In this document: piece by piece, positions 1-5,305 of the stretch | How positions within the stretch are numbered: position 1 is the first letter of the stretch | Layout of the letters: every line of letters starts with the position of its first letter | Assembly (NCBI GenBank): GCA_020439485.1 | Contig: JAGQSP010000353.1 | Span: 1 to 5,305 of the forward strand | DNA from: Acidimicrobiales bacterium | GTDB taxonomy: Bacteria > Actinomycetota > Acidimicrobiia > Acidimicrobiales > Poriferisodalaceae | DNA length: 5,305 bases | Direction: 5' to 3' | Program-made: the position numbers and the translations under genes | The notes under the pieces: model-generated | Told to the model about the DNA's origin: nothing | The model's input: only the letters and a program-made list of their open reading frames with translations | The model's database searches: none

Positions 1-87
1 CTGGAGGTCCACGGCACTGCCGACGGTCAGGTTCTGGGCCGGCACGTCGGCGACGACAGGTGCCTGGTTGTCGCCGCCTCCACCGTC
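1..87 (-). other. Glycine linker and start of a further domain, cut by the window edge
   Basis: After the fifth Ig-like domain the protein has a flexible DGGGGD linker and then NQAPVVADVPAQNLTVGSAV, continuing to the edge. This opening (NQAPVV, then a P-x-Q...T.G strand) is the usual first strand of cadherin-like or He_PIG-type bacterial Ig domains. These often precede carbohydrate-binding modules in secreted proteins. Too little is present to name the domain. Confidence 0.55.
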
Positions 88-3000
88 GTTGGTCACGGTG
101 AACTGCGAGGTCGCCGAGCCAGTGTTTCCGATGCCGTCGGTGGCGATGACGGTCAGCTCGTAGTCGTTGGGCTCGAGCAATCCGGCCTCCAACAACCATG
201 TTGCGGTCGGCGAACCAAGACCCACGGTGGCGACGTTCAACTGGTTTGGCGTCGCTGCCAGGGTGCCGTCGTCTTGCAGATAGCGCCCGTCGGCCGACCG
301 CACCTCGGCGACGATCGATGCGACCGCGCCGTTGTCGGAAACCGATCCGCTGCCGACCACCGGCTGGCCGTTCGGAAGCTGTCCCGTGGGCTGGTCGATT
401 GTCACGACCGGGTCTACCTGCCCGTCGTTGCTGACGGTTAGCTGGCGCGTTTCGGCCGTGGTGTTTCCCGCTCCGTCGGTCGCTTCGACGACCAGTGTGT
501 ATGAACCGACCGGAACCGTTGTGACCTCGCCGCGGAAGGTCAGCTGGGGTGTGCCTGCGCCACCGATGGCCAACGGCAACTCGACCCGCTGAGCCCCGAG
601 GTTTCCGTCGGCGTCAACCCACTGACCGTCTGCGGCCTGCAGTGTGGCGACCACTGTGGCTACCGCCGCGTTGTCGGTTGCGGTGCCTTCGATGGTCAAC
701 GATTCCTCGGCCAGGATCTGCGCGGGCGGCTGGTCGACGACCAGGGCCGGTCGGCCGTCGCGAGGCACGCCGAGGGTGAGGTTGGGAGAGCCGTAGCCTG
801 CCGACGCACCGCCCTGGTTGCCCGGATATCGCAGCGTTGTCGAGCTGACCCACGCCGACCGAATGATTCGCATCCCCGCGGTGGGCGTGACGGTGGCGTC
901 GGGGTTGTAGAACCCTTCTCCGTCGGACATGCGGACGAATCCGACGACGTATTCGACCCCTGGCTGAAGGTCTACCGGCGTGGCCAGCTCGCTGCCGAAC
1001 CATCCGTCGACAACCGGAGCGTCGGCAGGTACGTCTACCGATGCCACCAGCTGCTGGTTGTCTCGTCGCCAAACGCCAACCTGGGCCGCACGCGGATTGT
1101 CGTTGATGCCGTTGTGGTTGGCGTCGAAGATCGACAGACCCAGCAGGCTTCGCGCCTCGTCCAGAGTGAACGTGTAGCCCAGCACGTAGTTGTTGTCGGT
1201 GCGGAAGGTGCCGCCGGTTTGGCTCAGCAGAGCGTTCGAGTCGTCGAACGCCACCGGTCCGACGTTGAACGTTGCGGTGGCGCTGCTGGTGTTGCCGGTG
1301 ACGTCGGTGACCAGAGCAGTGGCCGTGTACCTACCGGGGGGAGCGACTATCTCGGCCGACCGTGCAGCCGCACTGACCTCGCCGGCTCCGTCGAGCTCGA
1401 CGTCGACTGGGGTGCGAGTAGCGACGAGGTCACCGTTGGACGTCAGCCACCGGCCGTCTTCGTGTTGGGCGGTCAGCTCGATCGACGCGACACCCAGGTT
1501 GTCTCCGGCTGTGGCTGTCAGGCGCAGCGCCTCGTCGTCGAGGTTCCACGTCTGGGGGCCGGTGATGGCGACGGTGGGGGTGGTGTCGACCGGCACGCGC
1601 AGCAACATGTTGGGCATGCCGTAGCCCGTGGTGCCGCCGGTCATCTGGGCCGGGTAGACAATGCCGTTGGCGCCGGTCTGGTAGGCCCGTCGGGTCACCA
1701 GCACGCCGTCGATGGGTGCGGGGGTCACGTCGAAGTTGACGAAGCCTTCGCCGTCGACGAAGCGTTCGAAACCGATCACGTACTCGACGCCTGCCTCGAG
1801 GGTGACTATTCCGTCGACGTTGGCGTAGAACCAGCCGTCGCGGCGCACCGTGTCTGGGGCGACCTCGACCTGGGCCATCAACTGGCGGTTCGAAACCCTC
1901 CAGATGGCGACGCTGGCAGGACGTGGATTGTCCAGGATCTCGTTCGAGTTCGCATCGCGGATGCCCAGAGCGGAAACCTCGCGTGGTTGGTCGAGCGTGA
2001 ATGCATAGCCCAGGGTGTACGAGCCGTCGTTGCGCAGGGTTCCGCCGGTTTGGCCGGCCAATGCGGCGTCGAGGGCGAACGGTGGCCTGTCGGCTACCTC
2101 GATGGTTGCGCTGGCAGACACCGAGTTGCCAGACGCATCGCTGACGGTGACATCGACGGTGTAGACGTCGGGTGGCATGAACCCGCCGAGGTCGACCTCC
2201 CAGCGGACCCGGGGCTTACCCAGAGCCCGGCCGACTATCGACACCGGGTAGTCCGTCTGCTGGTCGACGATGGTGCCGCCGTCGGCGACCCAACGACCGT
2301 CGCTGGTGCGTACCTGGGCGACGATCTGGTCGACCACCGAATCGTCCTCGGCGACACCGCTCACCACGGCTCGGGTCTCGAGGCCGACAAGCCCGTCGGA
2401 CTCGATGGTGGTGACCGGTGGGTTCTGTTCGAATCCGGTCTGGGTGAATGCCAGCGTGGTGGCCGTTGGCGACTGGTTGAAGAAGTGATCGACGGCGACC
2501 GCCGAAGCGACGTAGCTGCCGGCCGGGCTGGCGATCTGCACCTCGAACCCGCCGAACTGATCGGCGAAGACGGTGCGTTCGAACTCTGCCTGACCCAGAG
2601 AACCGTCGGCTTGGACCCAGCGGCCGTCGGCGGATTGGATCTTCAGCAAGAAGTGCGACACGCCGACGTCGTCGGTTGCCGTACCGCTGATGGTCGCGGG
2701 GCTGTTTACCTGGGCCCCAGCTGCCGGCGCCGTGAACTGAACTGGCGACGGTGCGGTGTTGTCTTCGGCGTCGGGGCCGAGGTCGAAGAACGCAAGCGAA
2801 CCGACTCGGCGGTCGTTCACCCGGTTGCCGTCGAAGCCGGTCAACAAACCGCGGGTGGTGATGGTGAACTCGCGATGCCCGACCCAGGCGTCGCTGCCCG
2901 GGTTCCAGGCCAGTGGGGTGCCGTCCGTCAACGAGAGGGCGGCTATCTGCGTGCGCCAGGCGCCCCCGGCTCTACCCGATCCGGTGCACACGTTGAACCC

Positions 3001-4131
3001 CATCTTGGGGCTCATGACATCGGTTGGGCCGGGGCCCGTGTCGACCTTGCAGAAGTGCCCGCCCACGTACACGGCGGCATCGGACACGCCTATGGCAAAG
3101 GTGGAGTCGCGCATGTAGTGGCGCCAGCGGTAGCTCTGGCGGCCGTCGGTAGCGTCGACCAGGTACACATAGTCGGCGCTGGTGGCCTTGCCTGCCGACA
3201 CGCCGATGACCGAACCATCGGGCGACACGGACACGTCGGTGATGTATCCGACGCCACCTGCGTATCCGGTCGACTCGTGCGACGTCAGAGCAGGTGCGTT
3301 CGGGTCGGAGATGTCTATTACGGCCGTGGGTGCTGCGACGGTGAGGCCGTTTCCACTGATGTTGCCGAAGCGTCCACCGAAGACCAGTCGGTTGCCGTCT
3401 GGGGTGGTGCCGATGTCCATGACCCGGCCCCATCCTTCGTTGTTCGTGACGAAGTCGAACTGGGTGCGGACGTCACCGGTCGTGGCGTCCAACTCGGCGA
3501 TGGTCTCGACGTCGGCTCCACCGATTGTGGTGAAATCGCCGCCCACGAACAACCGATCGCCCAGGCGGTGGATGGCGGTGATCTTGCCGTTGGCGCCGAT
3601 GGACACGAAGTCTGTGCTGACCGAACAGTCGGCCAGGTCTATGAGAGCGACCTTGTTTCGGGTGCGCTCGATGCCATCAGAGCCGGTGACCTTGCGGAAC
3701 TTGCCGCCCACGTACACCTGCGTTGGGCTTGCGCCGGGTTCGAACGAGCGGATCTCGCGATCGAACTGGAACTGTCCGGCGCACACCATCTGCTTGGTGT
3801 CGATGTCGAACGCTGCGAAGTAGTTCTGCTGCAGTGTCGTGCCATCTTGCAGCTCGATCTGGGTGAAGCTGCCGCCGGCCACGATGTAGTTGCCGACCTG
3901 ATCGGCGGCGTACACGACCGAACCACCGTTGTTGTTGGTGGTGCGGCTGCCGAGGATTCTCGGGAAGCCGGTTTCAGGCATCTCGGGAACCAACTGGCCA
4001 TGTGGCAGCAGCACGGCGGCATCGGCGCCGCGCTCGTCGACCTTGCTGACGAACACCGCCATGAACCCGGCCAGCGCGGTGATGGCAAGGGTCATGAATA
4101 GCGCTCGGGTGGGATGAAGTTTCGCGAACAA
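1..4131 (-). CDS. Large exported multidomain protein: YVGGxF beta-propeller, Ig-like domains and duplicated sandwich module (3' end missing)
   Basis: The frame reads without a stop from base 4131 to base 1 (1377 codons) and leaves the window in frame, so the C-terminus is missing. Layout in residues from the TTG start: signal peptide or anchor 1-39; beta-propeller ~55-453; Ig-like domains 458-570 and 571-682; module D1 683-849; Ig-like 852-959; module D2 960-1127; Ig-like 1128-1236 and 1237-1348; a GGGG linker at 1350-1353; then a new domain beginning NQAPVV. Only four cysteines occur (C117, C169, C361, C382), all in the propeller. This suits an extracellular protein that may be held at the cell surface. 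Actinobacterial secreted proteins often join such propellers to Ig, PKD or carbohydrate-binding domains, so adhesion or polymer binding is plausible, but no catalytic motif is visible and the substrate is unknown. The start is TTG at 4131: an in-frame TAG lies four codons upstream, AGGAA sits 6 bases before it, and the ATG at 4095 would remove the charged n-region of the signal peptide. I am confident of the gene and its architecture but not of its role. Confidence 0.93.
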   Translation of the reverse strand, partial: MFAKLHPTRALFMTLAITALAGFMAVFVSKVDERGADAAVLLPHGQLVPEMPETGFPRILGSRTTNNNGGSVVYAADQVGNYIVAGGSFTQIELQDGTTLQQNYFAAFDIDTKQMVCAGQFQFDREIRSFEPGASPTQVYVGGKFRKVTGSDGIERTRNKVALIDLADCSVSTDFVSIGANGKITAIHRLGDRLFVGGDFTTIGGADVETIAELDATTGDVRTQFDFVTNNEGWGRVMDIGTTPDGNRLVFGGRFGNISGNGLTVAAPTAVIDISDPNAPALTSHESTGYAGGVGYITDVSVSPDGSVIGVSAGKATSADYVYLVDATDGRQSYRWRHYMRDSTFAIGVSDAAVYVGGHFCKVDTGPGPTDVMSPKMGFNVCTGSGRAGGAWRTQIAALSLTDGTPLAWNPGSDAWVGHREFTITTRGLLTGFDGNRVNDRRVGSLAFFDLGPDAEDNTAPSPVQFTAPAAGAQVNSPATISGTATDDVGVSHFLLKIQSADGRWVQADGSLGQAEFERTVFADQFGGFEVQIASPAGSYVASAVAVDHFFNQSPTATTLAFTQTGFEQNPPVTTIESDGLVGLETRAVVSGVAEDDSVVDQIVAQVRTSDGRWVADGGTIVDQQTDYPVSIVGRALGKPRVRWEVDLGGFMPPDVYTVDVTVSDASGNSVSASATIEVADRPPFALDAALAGQTGGTLRNDGSYTLGYAFTLDQPREVSALGIRDANSNEILDNPRPASVAIWRVSNRQLMAQVEVAPDTVRRDGWFYANVDGIVTLEAGVEYVIGFERFVDGEGFVNFDVTPAPIDGVLVTRRAYQTGANGIVYPAQMTGGTTGYGMPNMLLRVPVDTTPTVAITGPQTWNLDDEALRLTATAGDNLGVASIELTAQHEDGRWLTSNGDLVATRTPVDVELDGAGEVSAAARSAEIVAPPGRYTATALVTDVTGNTSSATATFNVGPVAFDDSNALLSQTGGTFRTDNNYVLGYTFTLDEARSLLGLSIFDANHNGINDNPRAAQVGVWRRDNQQLVASVDVPADAPVVDGWFGSELATPVDLQPGVEYVVGFVRMSDGEGFYNPDATVTPTAGMRIIRSAWVSSTTLRYPGNQGGASAGYGSPNLTLGVPRDGRPALVVDQPPAQILAEESLTIEGTATDNAAVATVVATLQAADGQWVDADGNLGAQRVELPLAIGGAGTPQLTFRGEVTTVPVGSYTLVVEATDGAGNTTAETRQLTVSNDGQVDPVVTIDQPTGQLPNGQPVVGSGSVSDNGAVASIVAEVRSADGRYLQDDGTLAATPNQLNVATVGLGSPTATWLLEAGLLEPNDYELTVIATDGIGNTGSATSQFTVTNDGGGGDNQAPVVADVPAQNLTVGSAVDLQ
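88..750 (-). repeat. Ig-like domains 4 and 5 in tandem
   Basis: Residues 1128-1236 and 1237-1348. Domain 4 has GTATDNAAV (1149-1157), AADGQWVDADGNL (1166-1178) and a closing strand YTLVVEATDGAGN. Domain 5 has GSVSDNGAV (1262-1270), SADGRYLQDDGTL (1279-1291), with tyrosine in place of the tryptophan, and a closing strand YELTVIATDGIGN. Both end with an SND or TND tripeptide before the next domain, a typical linker in repeated bacterial Ig arrays. Confidence 0.8.
751..1254 (-). repeat. Module D2, second copy of the duplicated domain
   Basis: Residues 960-1127 align with D1 almost without gaps. Shared blocks are QTGGTxRxD, YxLGYxFTLD, DANxNxIxDNPR, a WR strand ending QLxAxVxV, DGWF, GVEYVxGFxR, DGEGFxN and GYGxPN. 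The 13-base string ccgccggtttggc (plus-strand reading) is identical at 1211-1223 and 2042-2054, exactly 831 bases apart. Most other identity is at protein level only, so the duplication is old rather than recent. The likely fold and role are as for D1. Confidence 0.72.
1255..1578 (-). repeat. Ig-like domain 3, between the two D modules
   Basis: Residues 852-959. It follows the same plan as the other Ig-like domains, with ATAGDNLGV (873-881), then the signature HEDGRWLTSNGDL (890-902), and a final strand YTATALVTDVTGN. Its place between D1 and D2 suggests that an Ig-D pair was the unit that duplicated. Confidence 0.78.
1585..2085 (-). repeat. Module D1, first copy of a duplicated ~167-residue sandwich-like domain
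   Basis: Residues 683-849. Key blocks: GQTGGTLRNDGSYTLGYAFT (692-711), then LGIRDANSNEILDNPR, a VAIWR strand, DGWF, the strand LEAGVEYVIGFERF, the block DGEGF, and GYGMPN near the end. The order (LGYxFTLD strand, IW strand, GVEYVIGF strand) resembles DUF4082-like and PEP-CTERM-associated extracellular beta-sandwich domains, but I recognise this by pattern only. Copy D2 follows 277 residues later. The DxNxNxIxDNP stretch could be a calcium-binding loop. Confidence 0.7.
2086..2760 (-). repeat. Ig-like domains 1 and 2 in tandem
   Basis: Residues 458-570 and 571-682 are two consecutive beta-sandwich domains of about 112 residues. Both follow a common bacterial Ig pattern: an opening P-V-x-x-x strand, then GTATDDVGV (483-491) or GVAEDDSVV (592-600), then a strand leading to SADGRWVQADG (500-510) or TSDGRWVADGG (609-619). 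Domain 2 ends with the usual YTVDVTVSDASGN strand; domain 1 ends in a divergent one (SYVASAVAVDHFFN). They link the propeller to module D1, probably as rigid spacers or binding modules on the cell surface. Confidence 0.8.
2773..3969 (-). repeat. Seven-blade-like beta-propeller built of YVGGxF repeats (protein-level repeats)
   Basis: The motif (Y/F)(I/V/F)xGGxF occurs at residues 82-89 (YIVAGGSF), 140-145 (YVGGKF), 195-200 (FVGGDF), 250-255 (VFGGRF) and 355-360 (YVGGHF). The first four GG pairs are 55-56 residues apart. The next gap, 105 residues, is about two periods and holds a degenerate blade at ~300-326 (SVSPDG, then YVYLVDATDG). A last degenerate blade lies at ~395-451 (IAALSLTDGTPLAWNPG, ending LAFFDL). 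Each blade ends in a strand like FAAFDI, VALIDL or IAELDA. This pattern is typical of the delta-60 / DUF5122-like propellers of secreted bacterial proteins. The closing IAALxxxxGxPLxWNPG...AFFxL segment matches my recollection of actinobacterial relatives. A cysteine pair, C361 and C382, flanks an insertion in blade six and could form a disulfide. Ligand unknown. Confidence 0.8.
4015..4131 (-). other. Signal peptide or N-terminal membrane anchor of the large exported protein
   Basis: Residues 1-39 form a short basic n-region (K4, H6, R9) and then an uninterrupted hydrophobic stretch A10-V28 (ALFMTLAITALAGFMAVFV). A charged segment SKVDERG follows, then ADAA at 36-39, where an AxA-type signal peptidase cut after A38 is possible. 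The 11-residue gap between the hydrophobic core and that site is long, so an uncleaved N-terminal anchor is an equal possibility. No lipobox cysteine and no twin arginine are present, so the Sec route is the likely export path. Confidence 0.8.
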
Positions 4132-4137
4132 GTGGCA

Positions 4138-4142
4138 TTCCT
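4138..4142 (-). promoter_or_regulatory. Shine-Dalgarno site that decides the TTG start of the large exported protein
   Basis: On the minus strand AGGAA lies 6 bases upstream of TTG (4131-4129), ideal spacing. The in-frame TAG at 4143-4141 overlaps this site, so the reading frame cannot begin further upstream. The alternative ATG at 4095 has no comparable purine-rich stretch just before it. Confidence 0.65.
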
Positions 4143-4198
4143 AGGAACGGTTGCCAGCTCCCATCGGCGTTCTTCGTTTCCAATTGAGCCAGAAGCGA

Positions 4199-4204
4199 TA
4201 TGGT
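4199..4204 (+). promoter_or_regulatory. Possible -10 element (TATGGT) for the nuclease gene
   Basis: TATGGT fits the loose TAnnnT form of actinobacterial -10 elements. The 17-base-spaced -35 position (gtttcc, 4176-4181) is poor. Transcription from about 4211 would leave a leader of roughly 60 bases before the ATG at 4271. This is a weak candidate only. Confidence 0.22.
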
Positions 4205-4270
4205 CAGACCCAGAGGTGGTGAGAGGGTCTGCTCGGCCGAGATGTGTGTTGCCGGGTAGTTCCCAGCTCG

Positions 4271-5305
4271 ATGGAGAGACTCACGAGATTGCCCGGGACC
4301 GAGCTGGTCGTCGTCAGCGAAGGCTGGCGCGTGCCCGGCCTCAGCGCTGCCGGCCGTTTGGCGTTTGATCCGGCGACCAGCGAGGTGGTGGTGGTCGAGT
4401 TCGTCGACGACGCCGCAGACTTCACCGAAGCCGAGCTGAGGGTTGCGGCGGTGGTGGCCGACTTCGCCAGTCGACGATCCGAGATCGCCCGCTCGCTGGA
4501 ACCGACGCTCATCGGTGCTGTCAACGACGATGGCCGTCTGCTCGACGGCTGGTCGGCGCCGCTTGGTTCGATCCGAGGTGAGGTTTGGTGGCCCGGCGGC
4601 AAGCTGGTCGTTCCCAAACCAGCTCCTCCGGTCGGGCCCCAGAACGACGCCGATTCCACCTTCGTGGCCAGGCTTCGCCTGGCTCAGTCCAGATGGCGGT
4701 CAGAGGTGTTGGGTGTGCCGGCAGGGTTGGGTCCGCAGCGTGCGGCCGGGCGTGAGCTTGGCAGCATGCTGACGCCCACCGACGCTGCGATGGGACGCAA
4801 CTTCTTGACCCGCTCGGCGTGGGAGGTCGCCCAGGCTCGCATCGAGTCGGGGCCAGGCGTCGAGCCGTTTCGCTGCCGTGCAAATCTGCTGTCTTCGCAG
4901 CCGATGTCGTTCAACCTGTTCGGTCCACTGGTCGGTCATCTTGGTGTTGCCAGGCAGCTCCTTTGTCCGCTGCTGCCCGGCGACGTCGAAGAGGTCACCT
5001 TGATACGCATCGAGTACGCCCCATCGCCAGCCGAGGAATATCTGGACGACCTGACCTCGTTCGACGTGTTCATCGAATACGTCGACGGCGATGGCGAGCG
5101 GGCCTTTGTTGGTGTCGAGACCAAGCTGACCGAGCCGTTTTCCCCGAAGGCCTACGACTCTGACCGATATCGCGAGCTGACCGACGCACCCGGGTCTCCG
5201 TGGGTGTCATCGAAGTCGGCGTTGGCCGACCCGGCATGGAACCAGCTGTGGCGCGACCACCTGCTGGTCGAGGCGACGCGCACGCATCGCGATGTCCCGC
5301 ACGGC
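4271..5305 (+). CDS. PGN_0703-type putative restriction endonuclease, PD-(D/E)xK superfamily (3' end missing)
   Basis: The frame is open for 345 codons from ATG 4271 to the right edge, so the C-terminus is missing. Residues ~135-340 match the PGN_0703-type putative restriction endonucleases as I know them: RLRLAQSRWRSEVLGVPAG, the block GSMLTPTDAAMGRNFLT, NLLSSQPMSFNLFGPL (205-220), IEYAPSPAEEYLDDLTSFD (247-265), FVGVETKLTEPF (279-290) and WNQLWRDHLLVEA. D265 and E283-T284-K285 form the D...ExK pattern expected of a Mg-dependent PD-(D/E)xK nuclease, and E248 may be the upstream acidic residue. The first ~130 residues, rich in V, D and E, look like a separate domain that I do not recognise. 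The protein has no signal peptide, so it is predicted to be cytoplasmic. An in-frame TGA at 4220-4222 limits the start. ATG 4271 lacks a clear Shine-Dalgarno site and could be leaderless; GTG 4244 would add nine residues (VCCRVVPSS) with no better support. DNA cleavage and a role in defence are family inferences; no methyltransferase or other defence gene lies in the window. Confidence 0.88.
   Translation, partial: MERLTRLPGTELVVVSEGWRVPGLSAAGRLAFDPATSEVVVVEFVDDAADFTEAELRVAAVVADFASRRSEIARSLEPTLIGAVNDDGRLLDGWSAPLGSIRGEVWWPGGKLVVPKPAPPVGPQNDADSTFVARLRLAQSRWRSEVLGVPAGLGPQRAAGRELGSMLTPTDAAMGRNFLTRSAWEVAQARIESGPGVEPFRCRANLLSSQPMSFNLFGPLVGHLGVARQLLCPLLPGDVEEVTLIRIEYAPSPAEEYLDDLTSFDVFIEYVDGDGERAFVGVETKLTEPFSPKAYDSDRYRELTDAPGSPWVSSKSALADPAWNQLWRDHLLVEATRTHRDVPHG

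Larger units (their letters stand above)
4132..4270. promoter_or_regulatory. Divergent intergenic region between the two genes
   Basis: These 139 bases are the only non-coding stretch. Both genes start here and read outward, so the region should carry two divergent promoters and possibly shared control. I see no convincing sigma-70 pair for the minus-strand gene. The clearest sequence feature is the perfect 10-base palindrome TTCCTAGGAA at 4138-4147. The heptamer ccagctc occurs at both ends (about 4154-4160 and 4263-4269), which may be chance. No terminator-like hairpin followed by a T-run is present. Confidence 0.6.

Noticed and set aside
614..1072. Minus-strand open frame of 152 codons
   Set aside because: It is a shifted frame inside the large minus-strand gene. 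The product is arginine-rich with no recognisable pattern, typical of an out-of-frame reading of GC-rich coding DNA.
3182..3823. Plus-strand open frame of 213 codons, and others at 1190-1624 and 2756-3118
   Set aside because: All are antisense to the propeller or Ig-coding region and read as Ser/Pro/Thr-rich noise without motifs.
1114..4101. Plus-strand open frame of 995 codons, the longest complete ORF in the window
   Set aside because: It lies exactly opposite the minus-strand gene, codon against codon. Its translation is low-complexity, rich in V, G, A, D, R and H, with no domain. The minus-strand translation has a signal peptide, propeller repeats and Ig-like domains.
4244..4246. Alternative GTG start for the nuclease
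   Set aside because: It would add only VCCRVVPSS. The purine-rich stretch at 4221-4227 is about 16 bases upstream, too far for a normal Shine-Dalgarno site. ATG 4271 is preferred, though not proven.
4114..4368. Plus-strand open frame of 84 codons starting in the intergenic region
   Set aside because: It overlaps the first ~100 bases of the nuclease gene in another frame, becomes arginine-rich there, and has no recognisable motif. The nuclease frame is far better supported.
4204..4659. Minus-strand open frame of 151 codons, and others at 4521-4883 and 4684-4939
   Set aside because: They are antisense to the nuclease gene, which has family motifs. Their translations are Ser/Thr/Arg-rich with no domain.
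1..5305. CRISPR arrays, tRNA or rRNA genes, insertion sequences, terminators
   Set aside because: Nearly all of the window is coding. I saw no short regularly spaced direct repeats, no terminal inverted repeats with a transposase, no cloverleaf-like segment and no hairpin followed by a T-run. The repeats present are protein-domain duplications.

Overview
The window is GC-rich bacterial DNA (roughly 60-65% G+C by eye). It holds two protein-coding genes transcribed away from each other, and both run off the window. An actinobacterial source fits best, perhaps Acidimicrobiia. The reasons are high GC, near absence of TTA/CTA/TCA codons, a likely TTG start, and two protein types that I know from actinobacteria. 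This assignment is an inference from style, not from a marker gene.

Bases 1-4131, minus strand: one continuous open reading frame of 1377 codons, cut by the left edge before its stop codon. It encodes the N-terminal part of a very large exported protein. In order it has a signal peptide or membrane anchor, a roughly seven-blade beta-propeller with YVGGxF-type repeats every ~55 residues, two Ig-like domains, a ~167-residue beta-sandwich-like module (D1), a third Ig-like domain, a second copy of the module (D2), two more Ig-like domains, a glycine linker, and the start of another domain at the edge. All five Ig-like domains carry the same DG(R/Q)W/Y...DGxL signature. The Ig-D unit is a tandem duplication with an 831-base offset.

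Bases 4132-4270: the only intergenic stretch, 139 bases between divergent starts. It should hold promoters for both genes. It also contains a strong Shine-Dalgarno sequence for the minus-strand gene, inside a 10-base palindrome.

Bases 4271-5305, plus strand: the first 345 codons of a PGN_0703-type putative restriction endonuclease of the PD-(D/E)xK superfamily, cut by the right edge. It has the family's conserved NLLSSQP / FNLFGPL region and an FD...ExK catalytic pattern.

There is no evidence that the two genes work together. One product is exported or surface-attached and the other is a predicted cytoplasmic nuclease. No RNA genes, CRISPR arrays, insertion sequences or terminators were seen. 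A 995-codon plus-strand open frame at 1114-4101 is the codon-for-codon antisense shadow of the large gene and is not annotated.
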